This document shows positions 40,923-49,193 of a stretch of DNA of 64,000 bases, piece by piece. Position numbers and translations under genes: made by a program. Location of the stretch: assembly GCA_964561655.1 (NCBI GenBank), contig CAZLQG010000001.1:12614-76613 (forward strand). Reading direction: 5' to 3'. The notes beneath the pieces were generated by a model, which ran no database searches, was not told the origin of the DNA, and was given only the letters and a program-made list of their open reading frames with translations. The stretch comes from CAZLQG01 sp964561655 (GTDB lineage: Bacteria; Patescibacteriota; Doudnabacteria; UBA920). Each line of letters opens with the position of its first letter. The first letter of the stretch is position 1.

Positions 40923-42523
40923 CGGCATACACAGACTTAGCAATTTTAAACAGACTTCGAAACAAAGCCCGGTTAATCACAATAGCGTTGATTATCTGGG
41001 AATTTTTTTCTGCGCTGATGCTCGCAGTGGCCAACTGGCCGGATGCAATTATCTGGGTAAATTTATTTTTACTGTGCTTGTTTATATTGATTTTTTCTGT
41101 TTTTGATTCCCTGCTTTTGTTAATTGTTTCTATCCCGTTTTATGTGGTTTTACCAAATCCGTACTTTGAAACGCTTTCCATGTGGCGCATCTTATTTGCT
41201 TTGCTGTTTGCAGTCTGGATTATCAAAGATTTAAAATTTAATCCATTCGACAGGCTGAAGGCAGGAATTAAGGATTTAAGATTTTTTGGCTGGGATAAGC
41301 TGCTGGGAATTCTTACGGGGTTGGCGATTATCACTACCTTATCTTTCGCGCAATTTATTAGTCCGGGCTTAAAGCAAGTGCTGTTTTGGATAAACATCTA
41401 TCTGCTTTATGTGGTGCTGATAAACACAGTAAAAAGCAGGGATCAAATTATAAAAATTGTAAAATATACCACAGGCTCATTGTTGTTAATTTTGGCTTTG
41501 GGTTATTTGCAGCTTTTAGCTACTTTTTTTACCAATTTAGATACTTTTTGGGTGTATTGGGCAAGCTTTGTCAGCAAGCTTTATTATGGCGGCAATTTCG
41601 CGGAGGTTGCGCTTTACTCCAATTCTTGGTTTTCTTATGACGGAGTAAGGCAATTGCGCATGTTCAGTATTATGCCTGACTCCCATTCCTTCGCGCTGAT
41701 CGCAGTTTTCACGGCCAGCTTTTTGCTACCTTTACTGGTTTTGTTCAAAGAGAAGAAGAAAGCAGTTTCCAGTGTTTGGAAAAACTTAGTTTTAAGTTCT
41801 TTGGCTATTGCCTTAACTGCTACGCGCGCGGCTTGGGCTGGGATTTTGGGCCCATTTCTCAGCGCTTTAATTTTACATTTTAAAAAAATTCAGAAAGCTT
41901 ATTTAAACAAAGTTTTTTTGGTCTTATTTTTTGTAATGGCTTTTGCAGCCTTGCTGCCTGTGTTTAATAGAGGGATGGAACTAATCAGGACCGGCAAATT
42001 AGAAGGCGATTTTAACTCCCGGGTTTTAAGCATTTATAATTTGGAGGGATCTTCAAATTTAGGAAGACTGTATATTTGGGAAAACAGCATTAAAAGCGCA
42101 TTAGCTAAGCCTTTTGGTGTGGGCTTGGGAAATTTTGCGACTACGGTTTACGAAGGCGATACGCCTGATTATGGAGATTTGAGCAGGACCAAAAGCGAGG
42201 CATTTAATTTACCTTATGAATTTGTCACCGCGCACAGCCTGTATTTGCAGATTCTGGTGGAATTGGGTTTTATTTCTTTGATAATTTTTGTCTTTTTTGT
42301 ATTTAAGTATTTTAAAACTGTGGGGGATTTTCTACTTCAGCATAAAGAAAAAAATGATTTTTTGCTCGTTCTACTTGTGCAGCTAGCCTTAGCGATGTGT
42401 TGGATATTTACAGCAGCTTTGTTTGACGTGACTTTATTAAACGACAGAATTTTAATGTACTTCTTTATTAGCCTTGGTTTGAGCGGGGTAATAGTCAAAA
42501 ATTATAAAACTTTAAATGAGTAA
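40919..42523 (+). CDS. O-antigen ligase/polymerase-like membrane protein
   Basis: The 534-residue protein starts at the ATG at 40919 within an ATGA overlap; a longer frame from 40877 is not supported. It has about twelve hydrophobic helices and one large extracytoplasmic loop (about residues 360-445) containing TARAAWAG before it and GVGLGNFATTV and AHSLYLQILVELG around it, the Wzy/WaaL pattern. It joins or polymerises lipid-linked glycan on the outer face of the membrane. Confidence 0.9.
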   Translation: MTAYTDLAILNRLRNKARLITIALIIWEFFSALMLAVANWPDAIIWVNLFLLCLFILIFSVFDSLLLLIVSIPFYVVLPNPYFETLSMWRILFALLFAVWIIKDLKFNPFDRLKAGIKDLRFFGWDKLLGILTGLAIITTLSFAQFISPGLKQVLFWINIYLLYVVLINTVKSRDQIIKIVKYTTGSLLLILALGYLQLLATFFTNLDTFWVYWASFVSKLYYGGNFAEVALYSNSWFSYDGVRQLRMFSIMPDSHSFALIAVFTASFLLPLLVLFKEKKKAVSSVWKNLVLSSLAIALTATRAAWAGILGPFLSALILHFKKIQKAYLNKVFLVLFFVMAFAALLPVFNRGMELIRTGKLEGDFNSRVLSIYNLEGSSNLGRLYIWENSIKSALAKPFGVGLGNFATTVYEGDTPDYGDLSRTKSEAFNLPYEFVTAHSLYLQILVELGFISLIIFVFFVFKYFKTVGDFLLQHKEKNDFLLVLLVQLALAMCWIFTAALFDVTLLNDRILMYFFISLGLSGVIVKNYKTLNE

Positions 42524-43499
42524 GATTGTCGTAAATCTTTTAGGATGGAATCATAAGTACTTGCTTAAAAAGTGTATTGATTCTGTATTGGCTCAAAGTT
42601 ATAAAGATTTTGAGCTTGTGTATATGGATAACGCTTCTTCGGACGGAAGCGCTGAATTTGTAAAAAATAATTATCCGTCTATTCGTATTATTGCCAACAA
42701 TAGCAACCTAGGTTATGCCGGCGGACATAATAAGTTTTTTTCAGAGATTGATCGCGAGTTCTTGATGGTTTTAAACCCGGATGTTCAGATGTTCCCAGAT
42801 TATCTCAAAGAAGCAATAAAGGGTTTTGAAGACGAGAAAGTTAGCGCTGTGATGGGAAAGTTACTTCGTCCTTCATCTCGCGTAGTAGACAGCACAGGTA
42901 TAATTATCAACCTTGCAAGAAGAGGAAGAGATAGGGGACAGTGGGAAGAAGACAAGGGGCAGTATGATAATCAAATAAAGATTTTCGGGGTTAACGGGGC
43001 GGCATCAATCTTTAGAAAATCGGCGCTTGAAAGAATAAAGATGCCGAAACTCAGTGCCCGAAACTCAGTGCCCGGTACTCAGTATGAATATTTTGATGAG
43101 GACTTTTTTGCGTATTGGGAAGATCTGGATTTATCCTGGCGCTTGAATTTGGCAGGGTACGAATGCCGGTTTGTGCCGTCCGCTGTTGCCTATCACGAAC
43201 GCAATGCCGGGCAGAGTAAGGGCGGATATAAAAAAGTTTTTAGTTTTTTTAAGCATCATCGCAAATTGCCTGCCGGCGTGAAAAAGTGGAATTGGAAAAA
43301 CCATTTATTTTGCATAATAAAAAACGACTTTAAACTGTATAAGTCTTTGCCATTTATATTATTGCGCGAGTTTGCGATGTTTATTTATATTTTGGTTTTT
43401 GAGGCGGCCACATTCTCCGCTTTGCCGGAATTTTTTAAGCAGCTGCCGAAAATCTTAAAGAAAAGAAAATATATTAAGCAAAATATCATAAATGCCTGA
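42516..43499 (+). CDS. Family 2 glycosyltransferase, rhamnosyltransferase-like
   Basis: The 327-residue protein has LLGWNHKYLLKKCIDSVL, YMDNASSDGS, the DXD-like LNPDVQ and the late FAYWEDLDLSWR motif of rhamnosyltransferase-type GT2 enzymes. It may use dTDP-rhamnose made by the rml operon. Residues of about 177-190 are encoded by a 14-nt tandem repeat. It overlaps both neighbours by 8 bp. Confidence 0.92.
   Translation: MSKIVVNLLGWNHKYLLKKCIDSVLAQSYKDFELVYMDNASSDGSAEFVKNNYPSIRIIANNSNLGYAGGHNKFFSEIDREFLMVLNPDVQMFPDYLKEAIKGFEDEKVSAVMGKLLRPSSRVVDSTGIIINLARRGRDRGQWEEDKGQYDNQIKIFGVNGAASIFRKSALERIKMPKLSARNSVPGTQYEYFDEDFFAYWEDLDLSWRLNLAGYECRFVPSAVAYHERNAGQSKGGYKKVFSFFKHHRKLPAGVKKWNWKNHLFCIIKNDFKLYKSLPFILLREFAMFIYILVFEAATFSALPEFFKQLPKILKKRKYIKQNIINA
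43045..43086 (+). repeat. Three 14-nt tandem copies inside the glycosyltransferase gene
   Basis: CGAAACTCAGTGCC is present twice exactly (43045-43058, 43059-43072), and a degenerate third copy follows (43073-43086). As 14 is not a multiple of 3, gain or loss of one copy would shift the frame. Confidence 0.85.
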
Positions 43500-44364
43500 A
43501 ATTGACGTTTCCATAATAGTTCTTTCCTATCAATCCAAGCTGCATTTGGAGGTGCTTTTGCCGTCAATAAACGAAGCAGTTAAGGGGATGTCTGCTGAGA
43601 CTATTATCGTGGACAACGGCTCCAGCGATGGCACTAAAGAATGGCTGGTTCAGAAAATGAACCAAGGCGGGGAATTTCAACTTATTAGCCTTGCGGACAA
43701 TTTAGGTTTTTCCAAAGGCAATAATTTGGGAATTAAGGAGGCTAAAGGAAAATACATACTGCTTTTGAATCCGGACACGAAGTTATCATCAGATTCGCTT
43801 AAAGTGATGTTGGACTTTATGGAGCATCATCAAGAAGTAGGCATAGGCGGCTGTAAACTGATTAAGCCTGACGGAACATTAGACCTTGCATGCAGGAGAA
43901 GATTTCCAAACCCTTGGAATAGTTTTAAGAGGCTATTTTTAAAGAATAACAAAAATTATAATTATACTGACGTTGATAAAAATCAAGATATGGAAGTGGA
44001 CAGCATAGTGGGGGCATTTATGATGGTAAGGAAGTCGCTTATAGATAAAATCGGACTTTTAGATGAAAAATTTTTTATGTACGGCGAGGACTTAGATTTG
44101 TGCTGGAGGTGTAAAGAAGCGGGATACAAAGTCTGGTATCATCCAAAAACAATAGTAATTCATTATAAGGGCGAATCATCAAAGAAAGTAAGTTTCAAGG
44201 CGTTTTATTGGTTCCATGAAGCAATGTGGATTTTTTATAAAAAGCATTACGCAGGCAATTATCCGCTCATTTTCAATTGGATGATCTGGTTGGGGATTCA
44301 TTTGAGGCTTTTAGCTTTGGTATTTATAAATATATTCAGGCGCAAAAAGTTTGTGAGCCGGTAA
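43492..44364 (+). CDS. Family 2 glycosyltransferase
   Basis: The 290-residue protein has SIIVLSYQSKLHLEVLLPS, IVDNGSSDGT, the DXD-like LNPDTK, and FFMYGEDLDLCWRCKEAGYKV, the WbbL/rhamnosyltransferase signature. A hydrophobic C-terminal helix may tether it to the membrane. It is the last gene of the flippase operon and homologous to the preceding enzyme. Confidence 0.92.
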   Translation: MPEIDVSIIVLSYQSKLHLEVLLPSINEAVKGMSAETIIVDNGSSDGTKEWLVQKMNQGGEFQLISLADNLGFSKGNNLGIKEAKGKYILLLNPDTKLSSDSLKVMLDFMEHHQEVGIGGCKLIKPDGTLDLACRRRFPNPWNSFKRLFLKNNKNYNYTDVDKNQDMEVDSIVGAFMMVRKSLIDKIGLLDEKFFMYGEDLDLCWRCKEAGYKVWYHPKTIVIHYKGESSKKVSFKAFYWFHEAMWIFYKKHYAGNYPLIFNWMIWLGIHLRLLALVFINIFRRKKFVSR

Positions 44365-44432
44365 TTCATCGAAAATTCGTCAAAAGCTAAAAAAGTTGAT
44401 ATAATAAATCAATCAATTTTAATTTTTTATTT

Positions 44433-45686
44433 ATGGATTCTAAGCAATTTCCTATTTCTTCTCAACCCGCTGGTTCTGCTAAAGGCAAGAGCCGTTGGGC
44501 CGTTTTACTAGTTATTTTATTGATAGCAAGCTATGCCCTTGGATATAGATCGGGCAACCGGGGCTACATTTTTGAGCCGAAAGAGTTTAAGGTCATTAAT
44601 AAAGAAAATCAGCCACAAACCGTGGATTATAATCTGCTATGGGATGCAATAAAAGTAGTGCAGGATAAATATATCGGCGGGCCCGTGAACGACCAGAAAA
44701 TTCTTTACGGCGCCATCAAAGGCGCGGTAGAATCAACCGGCGACCCTTATACTACTTTTTTTGAACCCAAAGATTTGGAAGATTTCCAAATTGCTTTGAA
44801 GGGAAGTTTTGAAGGGATTGGAGCCGAGATAGGAAAAAGAAACGGGAATTTGGTCATTGTAGCGCCTTTGGATGATACCCCGGCGCAAAAAGCAGGAATT
44901 TTGGCGGGTGATTATATAATTAGCGTTGACGGGCAATCTACAGCTGAATGGTCGGTAGAGGAAGCGGTTTCCAAAATCCGCGGGCCTAAGGGCGAGCCTG
45001 TTGTTTTAACGATTGTCCGTGAAGGACGGAATTTGCCGTTTGAGGTAACTATTATCCGCGACAAAATAGAACTTAAAAGCGTAACTTGGGAGTTTAAGGA
45101 CATAGAAAACAAGAAAGTTTCGGTAGTTAGGCTTTCGCGTTTTGGTGAAGATACCCAAGCTTTGTTTGAAAAGTGTGTAAATGAGATTTTGACTGGTGGA
45201 GCTGACGGAATTATTTTGGATTTAAGAAATAATCCGGGCGGATACTTAAATACAGCCGTGATTTTGGCTTCCAACTGGATTAGTCTTGGTACCATAGTGG
45301 TTACCGAAGAACATAGCGCGGGCGAGCCTGCGGTTTATAGTTCAATAGGTAATAACCGTTTAAGCGGCATAAAGACAATAGTCTTAATTAACAGCGGCAG
45401 TGCCTCAGCTTCGGAGATTTTGGCGGGTGCATTGCAGGACTACAATCTGGCTAAATTAATAGGTGAAAAATCATTTGGTAAAGGCAGCGTGCAAGAACTG
45501 GTGGACTTACAAGACGGGTCTGCGGTTAAGGTTACTATTGCCAAATGGATTACGCCTAACGGCAGGGACTTGAATAAAGAAGGGCTGCATCCGGACATTG
45601 AAGTGAAAATGACAGAAGAAGATTTCAATCAAAACAAAGATCCGCAAATGGAAAAAGCGCTTCAGGAAATTACAAATCCCAAATAA
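44433..45686 (+). CDS. C-terminal processing peptidase, S41 family
   Basis: The 417-residue protein has an N-terminal membrane anchor (22-38), a PDZ domain (about 115-200) with GIGAEIGKRNGNL and DTPAQKAGILAGD, and the peptidase core with Ser325 in GSASASEI and Lys350 in FGKGSVQ, the Ser-Lys dyad of CtpA/Prc proteases. It acts on the C-termini of exported proteins. It would be the second exported active protease in the window, along with the subtilase. Confidence 0.95.
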   Translation: MDSKQFPISSQPAGSAKGKSRWAVLLVILLIASYALGYRSGNRGYIFEPKEFKVINKENQPQTVDYNLLWDAIKVVQDKYIGGPVNDQKILYGAIKGAVESTGDPYTTFFEPKDLEDFQIALKGSFEGIGAEIGKRNGNLVIVAPLDDTPAQKAGILAGDYIISVDGQSTAEWSVEEAVSKIRGPKGEPVVLTIVREGRNLPFEVTIIRDKIELKSVTWEFKDIENKKVSVVRLSRFGEDTQALFEKCVNEILTGGADGIILDLRNNPGGYLNTAVILASNWISLGTIVVTEEHSAGEPAVYSSIGNNRLSGIKTIVLINSGSASASEILAGALQDYNLAKLIGEKSFGKGSVQELVDLQDGSAVKVTIAKWITPNGRDLNKEGLHPDIEVKMTEEDFNQNKDPQMEKALQEITNPK

Positions 45687-45785
45687 TAAATGCCAAACAA
45701 ATTCCAAATTCCAAATTTAAAAATTTAGGAATTAAGCATTTGAGACTTATTTGTAATTTGGAGTTTGACATTTGGAATTTTATAT
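45687..45785. repeat. AT-rich inverted-repeat spacer
   Basis: The words CAAATTCCAAATTCCAAA (45707-45724 region) and TTTGGAGTTTGACATTTGG (45763-45781 region) are approximate inverses. Similar 'aaattcc' spacers occur at 13955-14003, 35957-35983 and 53275-53340, a style typical of CPR intergenic DNA. Start sites of neighbouring genes often lie at their edges. Confidence 0.6.
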
Positions 45786-47570
45786 ATGCCTAAAATTACC
45801 GCGCAACAATTGCGTAAAAAATATCTTAAGTTTTTTGGATCAAAGGGCCATACCATTATTCCTTCAGCGTCTTTAGTGCCGGAAAATGATTCGTCCATAC
45901 TTTTTACTACAGCGGGAATGCATCCTTTGGTGCCGTATTTGATGGGCGAGAAGTATCCTGGCGGCAGCAAGGTAGCCAATGTTCAAAAATGCATCCGCAC
46001 AGGAGACATCGATGAAGTGGGCGACAATATACACCTTACTTTTTTTGAAATGCTCGGCAACTGGAGTTTTGGCGACTATTTCAAAAAAGAAGCCATTGAA
46101 TGGTCGTGGGAATTTTTGACTAGCAAGGCGGGCTTGCGTTTGTATAAGGATCGTCTGGCGGTTTCGGTGTTTGCGGGTGACGAAGACGCACCGCGCGACG
46201 AAGAAGCCGCTCATGTTTGGAAATCTTTAGGCTTGCCCGAAGAAAGAATTGCTTACTTACCTAAAGAAAATAACTGGTGGATAGCCGGCAGCCAAGGTCC
46301 CTGCGGGCCGGACACGGAAATTTTTTATTGGAGCGATTACGCTAGCGAGCCAGCTTTGCCCTTCCAAAAACATCACGAAGACCTTCGCTGGGTGGAGATC
46401 TGGAATAATGTGTTCATGCAATATAATAAGACTAAAGAAGGAAAATATAAGCTTTTAAAGCAAAAAAATGTGGACACCGGTATGGGCTTGGACAGGACTT
46501 TGGCGGTTTTAAACGGACAAAGCTCAGTTTATGACACCGAATTTTTTAAGCCCATGTTTGAGGTGATTGGGCTTAGAAACGAGATACTTTCCAACCAGGA
46601 AGTCAAAAAAGCTCGCATCATTTTGGACCATATCCGCGCATCGGTATTTATTGTCTCCGACGGCATTGAGCCGTCTAATAAAGACAGGGGTTATGTACTT
46701 CGCCGGCTTTTAAGAAGAGCCATGGTTTACGCCAAGGTTTTGAATTTGCAGAAAACATGGCTCAAAGCTTTGATTGGCCAGGTTATGGCGGTTTATGCCG
46801 GTGTTTACCCGGAGATAGTGCAAAGGTCAAACAAAATTTTTGAAATTATTGAAGCGGAAAGCTCAAAGTTTGAAAAAACTTTAGAAAAAGGCCTGAAAGA
46901 ATTTCAAAAGCTAATTTCGGACCGGGACGGCTTAACAGGTAAAGAAGCGTTTGATTTATACCAGACTTACGGTTTTCCTTGGGAATTGACAAGAGAGCTG
47001 ATAGAAGAAGGCGGGAGAAAAGTTGTAAAGCAGGAATTTGAGGAAGAATTCAAAAAACACCAAAAACTTTCTAAAACCGTGTCGACCGGGCAGTTTAAGG
47101 GAGGGCTGGCATCGCATAGCGAAAAAATTATTAGTCTTCATACGGCAACGCATCTTTTAAACGCGGCCTTGCGCAAAGTTTTGGGAGAGCATGTCTGGCA
47201 AAAAGGCAGTAATATCACGGAAGAAAGAGCCAGGTTTGATTTCACTCACGAAAAAAAGATGACCCCGCAAGAAATATCAGCCGTGGAAAAATTGGTTAAT
47301 TCTTGGATAGAGCGCGATTTAACCGTGAAAAAAGAAATAATGCCTTTAGAGGATGCCAAAAAACTTGAAGCGATTGGTGTATTTGGAGAGAAATATTCCG
47401 ACCAAGTATCTGTTTATACGGTTTATGATCCATTATCAAATAAAATTATTAGCAGGGAATTTTGCGGCGGTCCGCATGTTAAACATACGGGTGTTATCGG
47501 CCATTTCAAAATTGCCAAAGAAGAGGCTTCTAGCGCTGGAGTAAGAAGAATTAAAGCAACAGTAGAATAA
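45786..47570 (+). CDS. alaS: Alanyl-tRNA synthetase, short form
   Basis: AlaRS charges tRNA-Ala. The ATG at 45786 gives 594 residues beginning with ITAQQLRKKYLKFF. The class II core and anticodon-independent recognition domain are complete, and the editing domain has HTATHLLN and CGGPHV with the zinc-site His/Cys residues. It ends just after this domain, whereas usual AlaRS (about 870 residues) continues with DHHA1 and C-Ala domains, so the C-terminal oligomerisation region is absent. The stop overlaps the next start by one base. Confidence 0.94.
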   Translation: MPKITAQQLRKKYLKFFGSKGHTIIPSASLVPENDSSILFTTAGMHPLVPYLMGEKYPGGSKVANVQKCIRTGDIDEVGDNIHLTFFEMLGNWSFGDYFKKEAIEWSWEFLTSKAGLRLYKDRLAVSVFAGDEDAPRDEEAAHVWKSLGLPEERIAYLPKENNWWIAGSQGPCGPDTEIFYWSDYASEPALPFQKHHEDLRWVEIWNNVFMQYNKTKEGKYKLLKQKNVDTGMGLDRTLAVLNGQSSVYDTEFFKPMFEVIGLRNEILSNQEVKKARIILDHIRASVFIVSDGIEPSNKDRGYVLRRLLRRAMVYAKVLNLQKTWLKALIGQVMAVYAGVYPEIVQRSNKIFEIIEAESSKFEKTLEKGLKEFQKLISDRDGLTGKEAFDLYQTYGFPWELTRELIEEGGRKVVKQEFEEEFKKHQKLSKTVSTGQFKGGLASHSEKIISLHTATHLLNAALRKVLGEHVWQKGSNITEERARFDFTHEKKMTPQEISAVEKLVNSWIERDLTVKKEIMPLEDAKKLEAIGVFGEKYSDQVSVYTVYDPLSNKIISREFCGGPHVKHTGVIGHFKIAKEEASSAGVRRIKATVE

Positions 47571-47971
47571 TGAGAGAAGCTGAGAAAAAATTGACTCCTG
47601 ATATGTTAAAGTCTCAGTTAGAGATAGAATTTTGCACTTCATCTTCAGAAAATACAGTTTTAAACATTTTAAAACAGGGTAAAAGAATTGCTTTTATAGT
47701 AATGGATCGTACAAGGATTGTCTTCGGAAGCAGTAACCTGCATACTGCCCTAGAATATGAATTGGGAATCAATGAACGTGCGGATACTTACATAAAAGCC
47801 GAGGCACAAATGAGTAGAAAAGAGTTAAAGGTAAGATTCACGTCGGAATCCAAAAGAAGAATCACTGAGATGTACGGTGTCATAGGTGATGGGTATTACG
47901 ATTATACCGCTGTCATAGAAATGAAAGTTAAAGATTATTTGAATGATTTGTTAAAAAAAAGAAAAACTTAA
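47570..47971 (+). CDS. Hypothetical protein coupled to alaS
   Basis: The 133-residue protein is alpha/beta and charged, with RIAFIVMDRTRIVFGSS in the middle and a Lys-rich end. No motif is recognised. Start and stop sites touch neighbours (TAATG junction with alaS, 1 nt before pgi), so it is translated with them. Function unknown. Confidence 0.65.
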   Translation: MREAEKKLTPDMLKSQLEIEFCTSSSENTVLNILKQGKRIAFIVMDRTRIVFGSSNLHTALEYELGINERADTYIKAEAQMSRKELKVRFTSESKRRITEMYGVIGDGYYDYTAVIEMKVKDYLNDLLKKRKT

Positions 47972-47972
47972 A

Positions 47973-49139
47973 ATGAAACTTGAGTTTTATAATTGCCCAA
48001 AGCCGGAAGAATTGAATGCATCCATTTTGCCGGAAATGCCGGAGTTCGTAAGCTACGAACCGGATTTTGGGTTGATAAAAGAATTGGCGGAGGAATATTC
48101 AGCGTACAAAAATATTCTTGTCATTGCACATGGCGGCAGTATTACCAGCTTTTTAGGGATGTTTTATGCGTTGAAATATCAGGCTAAAAAAGATGCTTAT
48201 TTTTTAAGTACCGTTGATCCGGATTATATTTATGAACTAAAACAAAAATTAAAGCCTGAAGATACGGTAGTTATTTCTATAAGCAAGTCGGGTCAGAATA
48301 TGACTCAGATTGAAATGACCGCGCATTTTCTGGACTATCCTTTGATTTTTATAACCGGAAAAGCCAGTCCGCTTAGGGAAATCGCGGAAAGGTTAAAAGC
48401 TAAGGTTGTAGAACATCCGTCCATTGGCGGCCGATACACGGCTTTTACGGAAGTAGGGCTTTTGCCTGCCGCGCTTGCGGGGCTGGATGTTCAGGCTATA
48501 TATAACGGCGGCAGGAGTGTTTTGGATTTGTATAAAAAGGACAATCTTGCATGGAAAATGGCGTCAGTATTTTATCAGCTTGAAGAAAAAGGTTTCGTGG
48601 ACGTCTTTATGCCTTTTTATTCCCATTATCTTTTTTATTTGTCTAATTTAATAGTTCAGCTTTGCCACGAATCTTTTGGCAAAGCAGGCAAAGGCCAGAC
48701 TTATTTCGCGCATGAAGCGCCCGAAAGCCAGCATCATACCAACCAAAGGTTCTTTGGCGGCAGAAAAAATATTTGCGGAATTTTTATAACCAATAATTTT
48801 TTCCGGCATCAATCGGTTACTAATTATCCACCCCAGCTTCACAGCGTACAAATTAAAGGACATGCTTTGTTTGATGTCGGCAAAATTCCTTTGGCCAAGT
48901 CTTTGGAAAGTGAGGCTGTCGGAACCATGGAAGACGCCAGAATCAGCGGCATTCCTTTGGCACATATTGATATTGACGGATTTACCGCAAACGAAATTGG
49001 CCAGTTAATAGCTTTTTGGCAGTTTTATGCTGTTTATTCGTCAGTTTTACGGGGGGTAAATCCGTTTGACCAGCCGCAGGTGGAGAACAGCAAGAATATC
49101 TCGTTTAATAAAAGGCTTCAGTTTAAGGGTTTGTTGTAA
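47973..49139 (+). CDS. pgi: Glucose-6-phosphate isomerase, short form
   Basis: Pgi interconverts glucose-6-phosphate and fructose-6-phosphate. The 388-residue protein has two SIS folds with HGGSITSFLGM and ISISKSGQNMTQIEM for phosphate, GGRYTAFTEVGLLPAAL with catalytic residues, EAPESQHHTNQRF, and NPFDQPQVENSK near the end, the family's Lys/His region. It is 60-150 residues shorter than common forms, but the key motifs are complete. It supplies hexose phosphate to the rml and gal pathways. Confidence 0.93.
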   Translation: MKLEFYNCPKPEELNASILPEMPEFVSYEPDFGLIKELAEEYSAYKNILVIAHGGSITSFLGMFYALKYQAKKDAYFLSTVDPDYIYELKQKLKPEDTVVISISKSGQNMTQIEMTAHFLDYPLIFITGKASPLREIAERLKAKVVEHPSIGGRYTAFTEVGLLPAALAGLDVQAIYNGGRSVLDLYKKDNLAWKMASVFYQLEEKGFVDVFMPFYSHYLFYLSNLIVQLCHESFGKAGKGQTYFAHEAPESQHHTNQRFFGGRKNICGIFITNNFFRHQSVTNYPPQLHSVQIKGHALFDVGKIPLAKSLESEAVGTMEDARISGIPLAHIDIDGFTANEIGQLIAFWQFYAVYSSVLRGVNPFDQPQVENSKNISFNKRLQFKGLL

Positions 49140-49193
49140 GGAGCGTTTTTATTGTATAATGTATCAAACAATTAGGATGCTTTTGGCTTGAAT

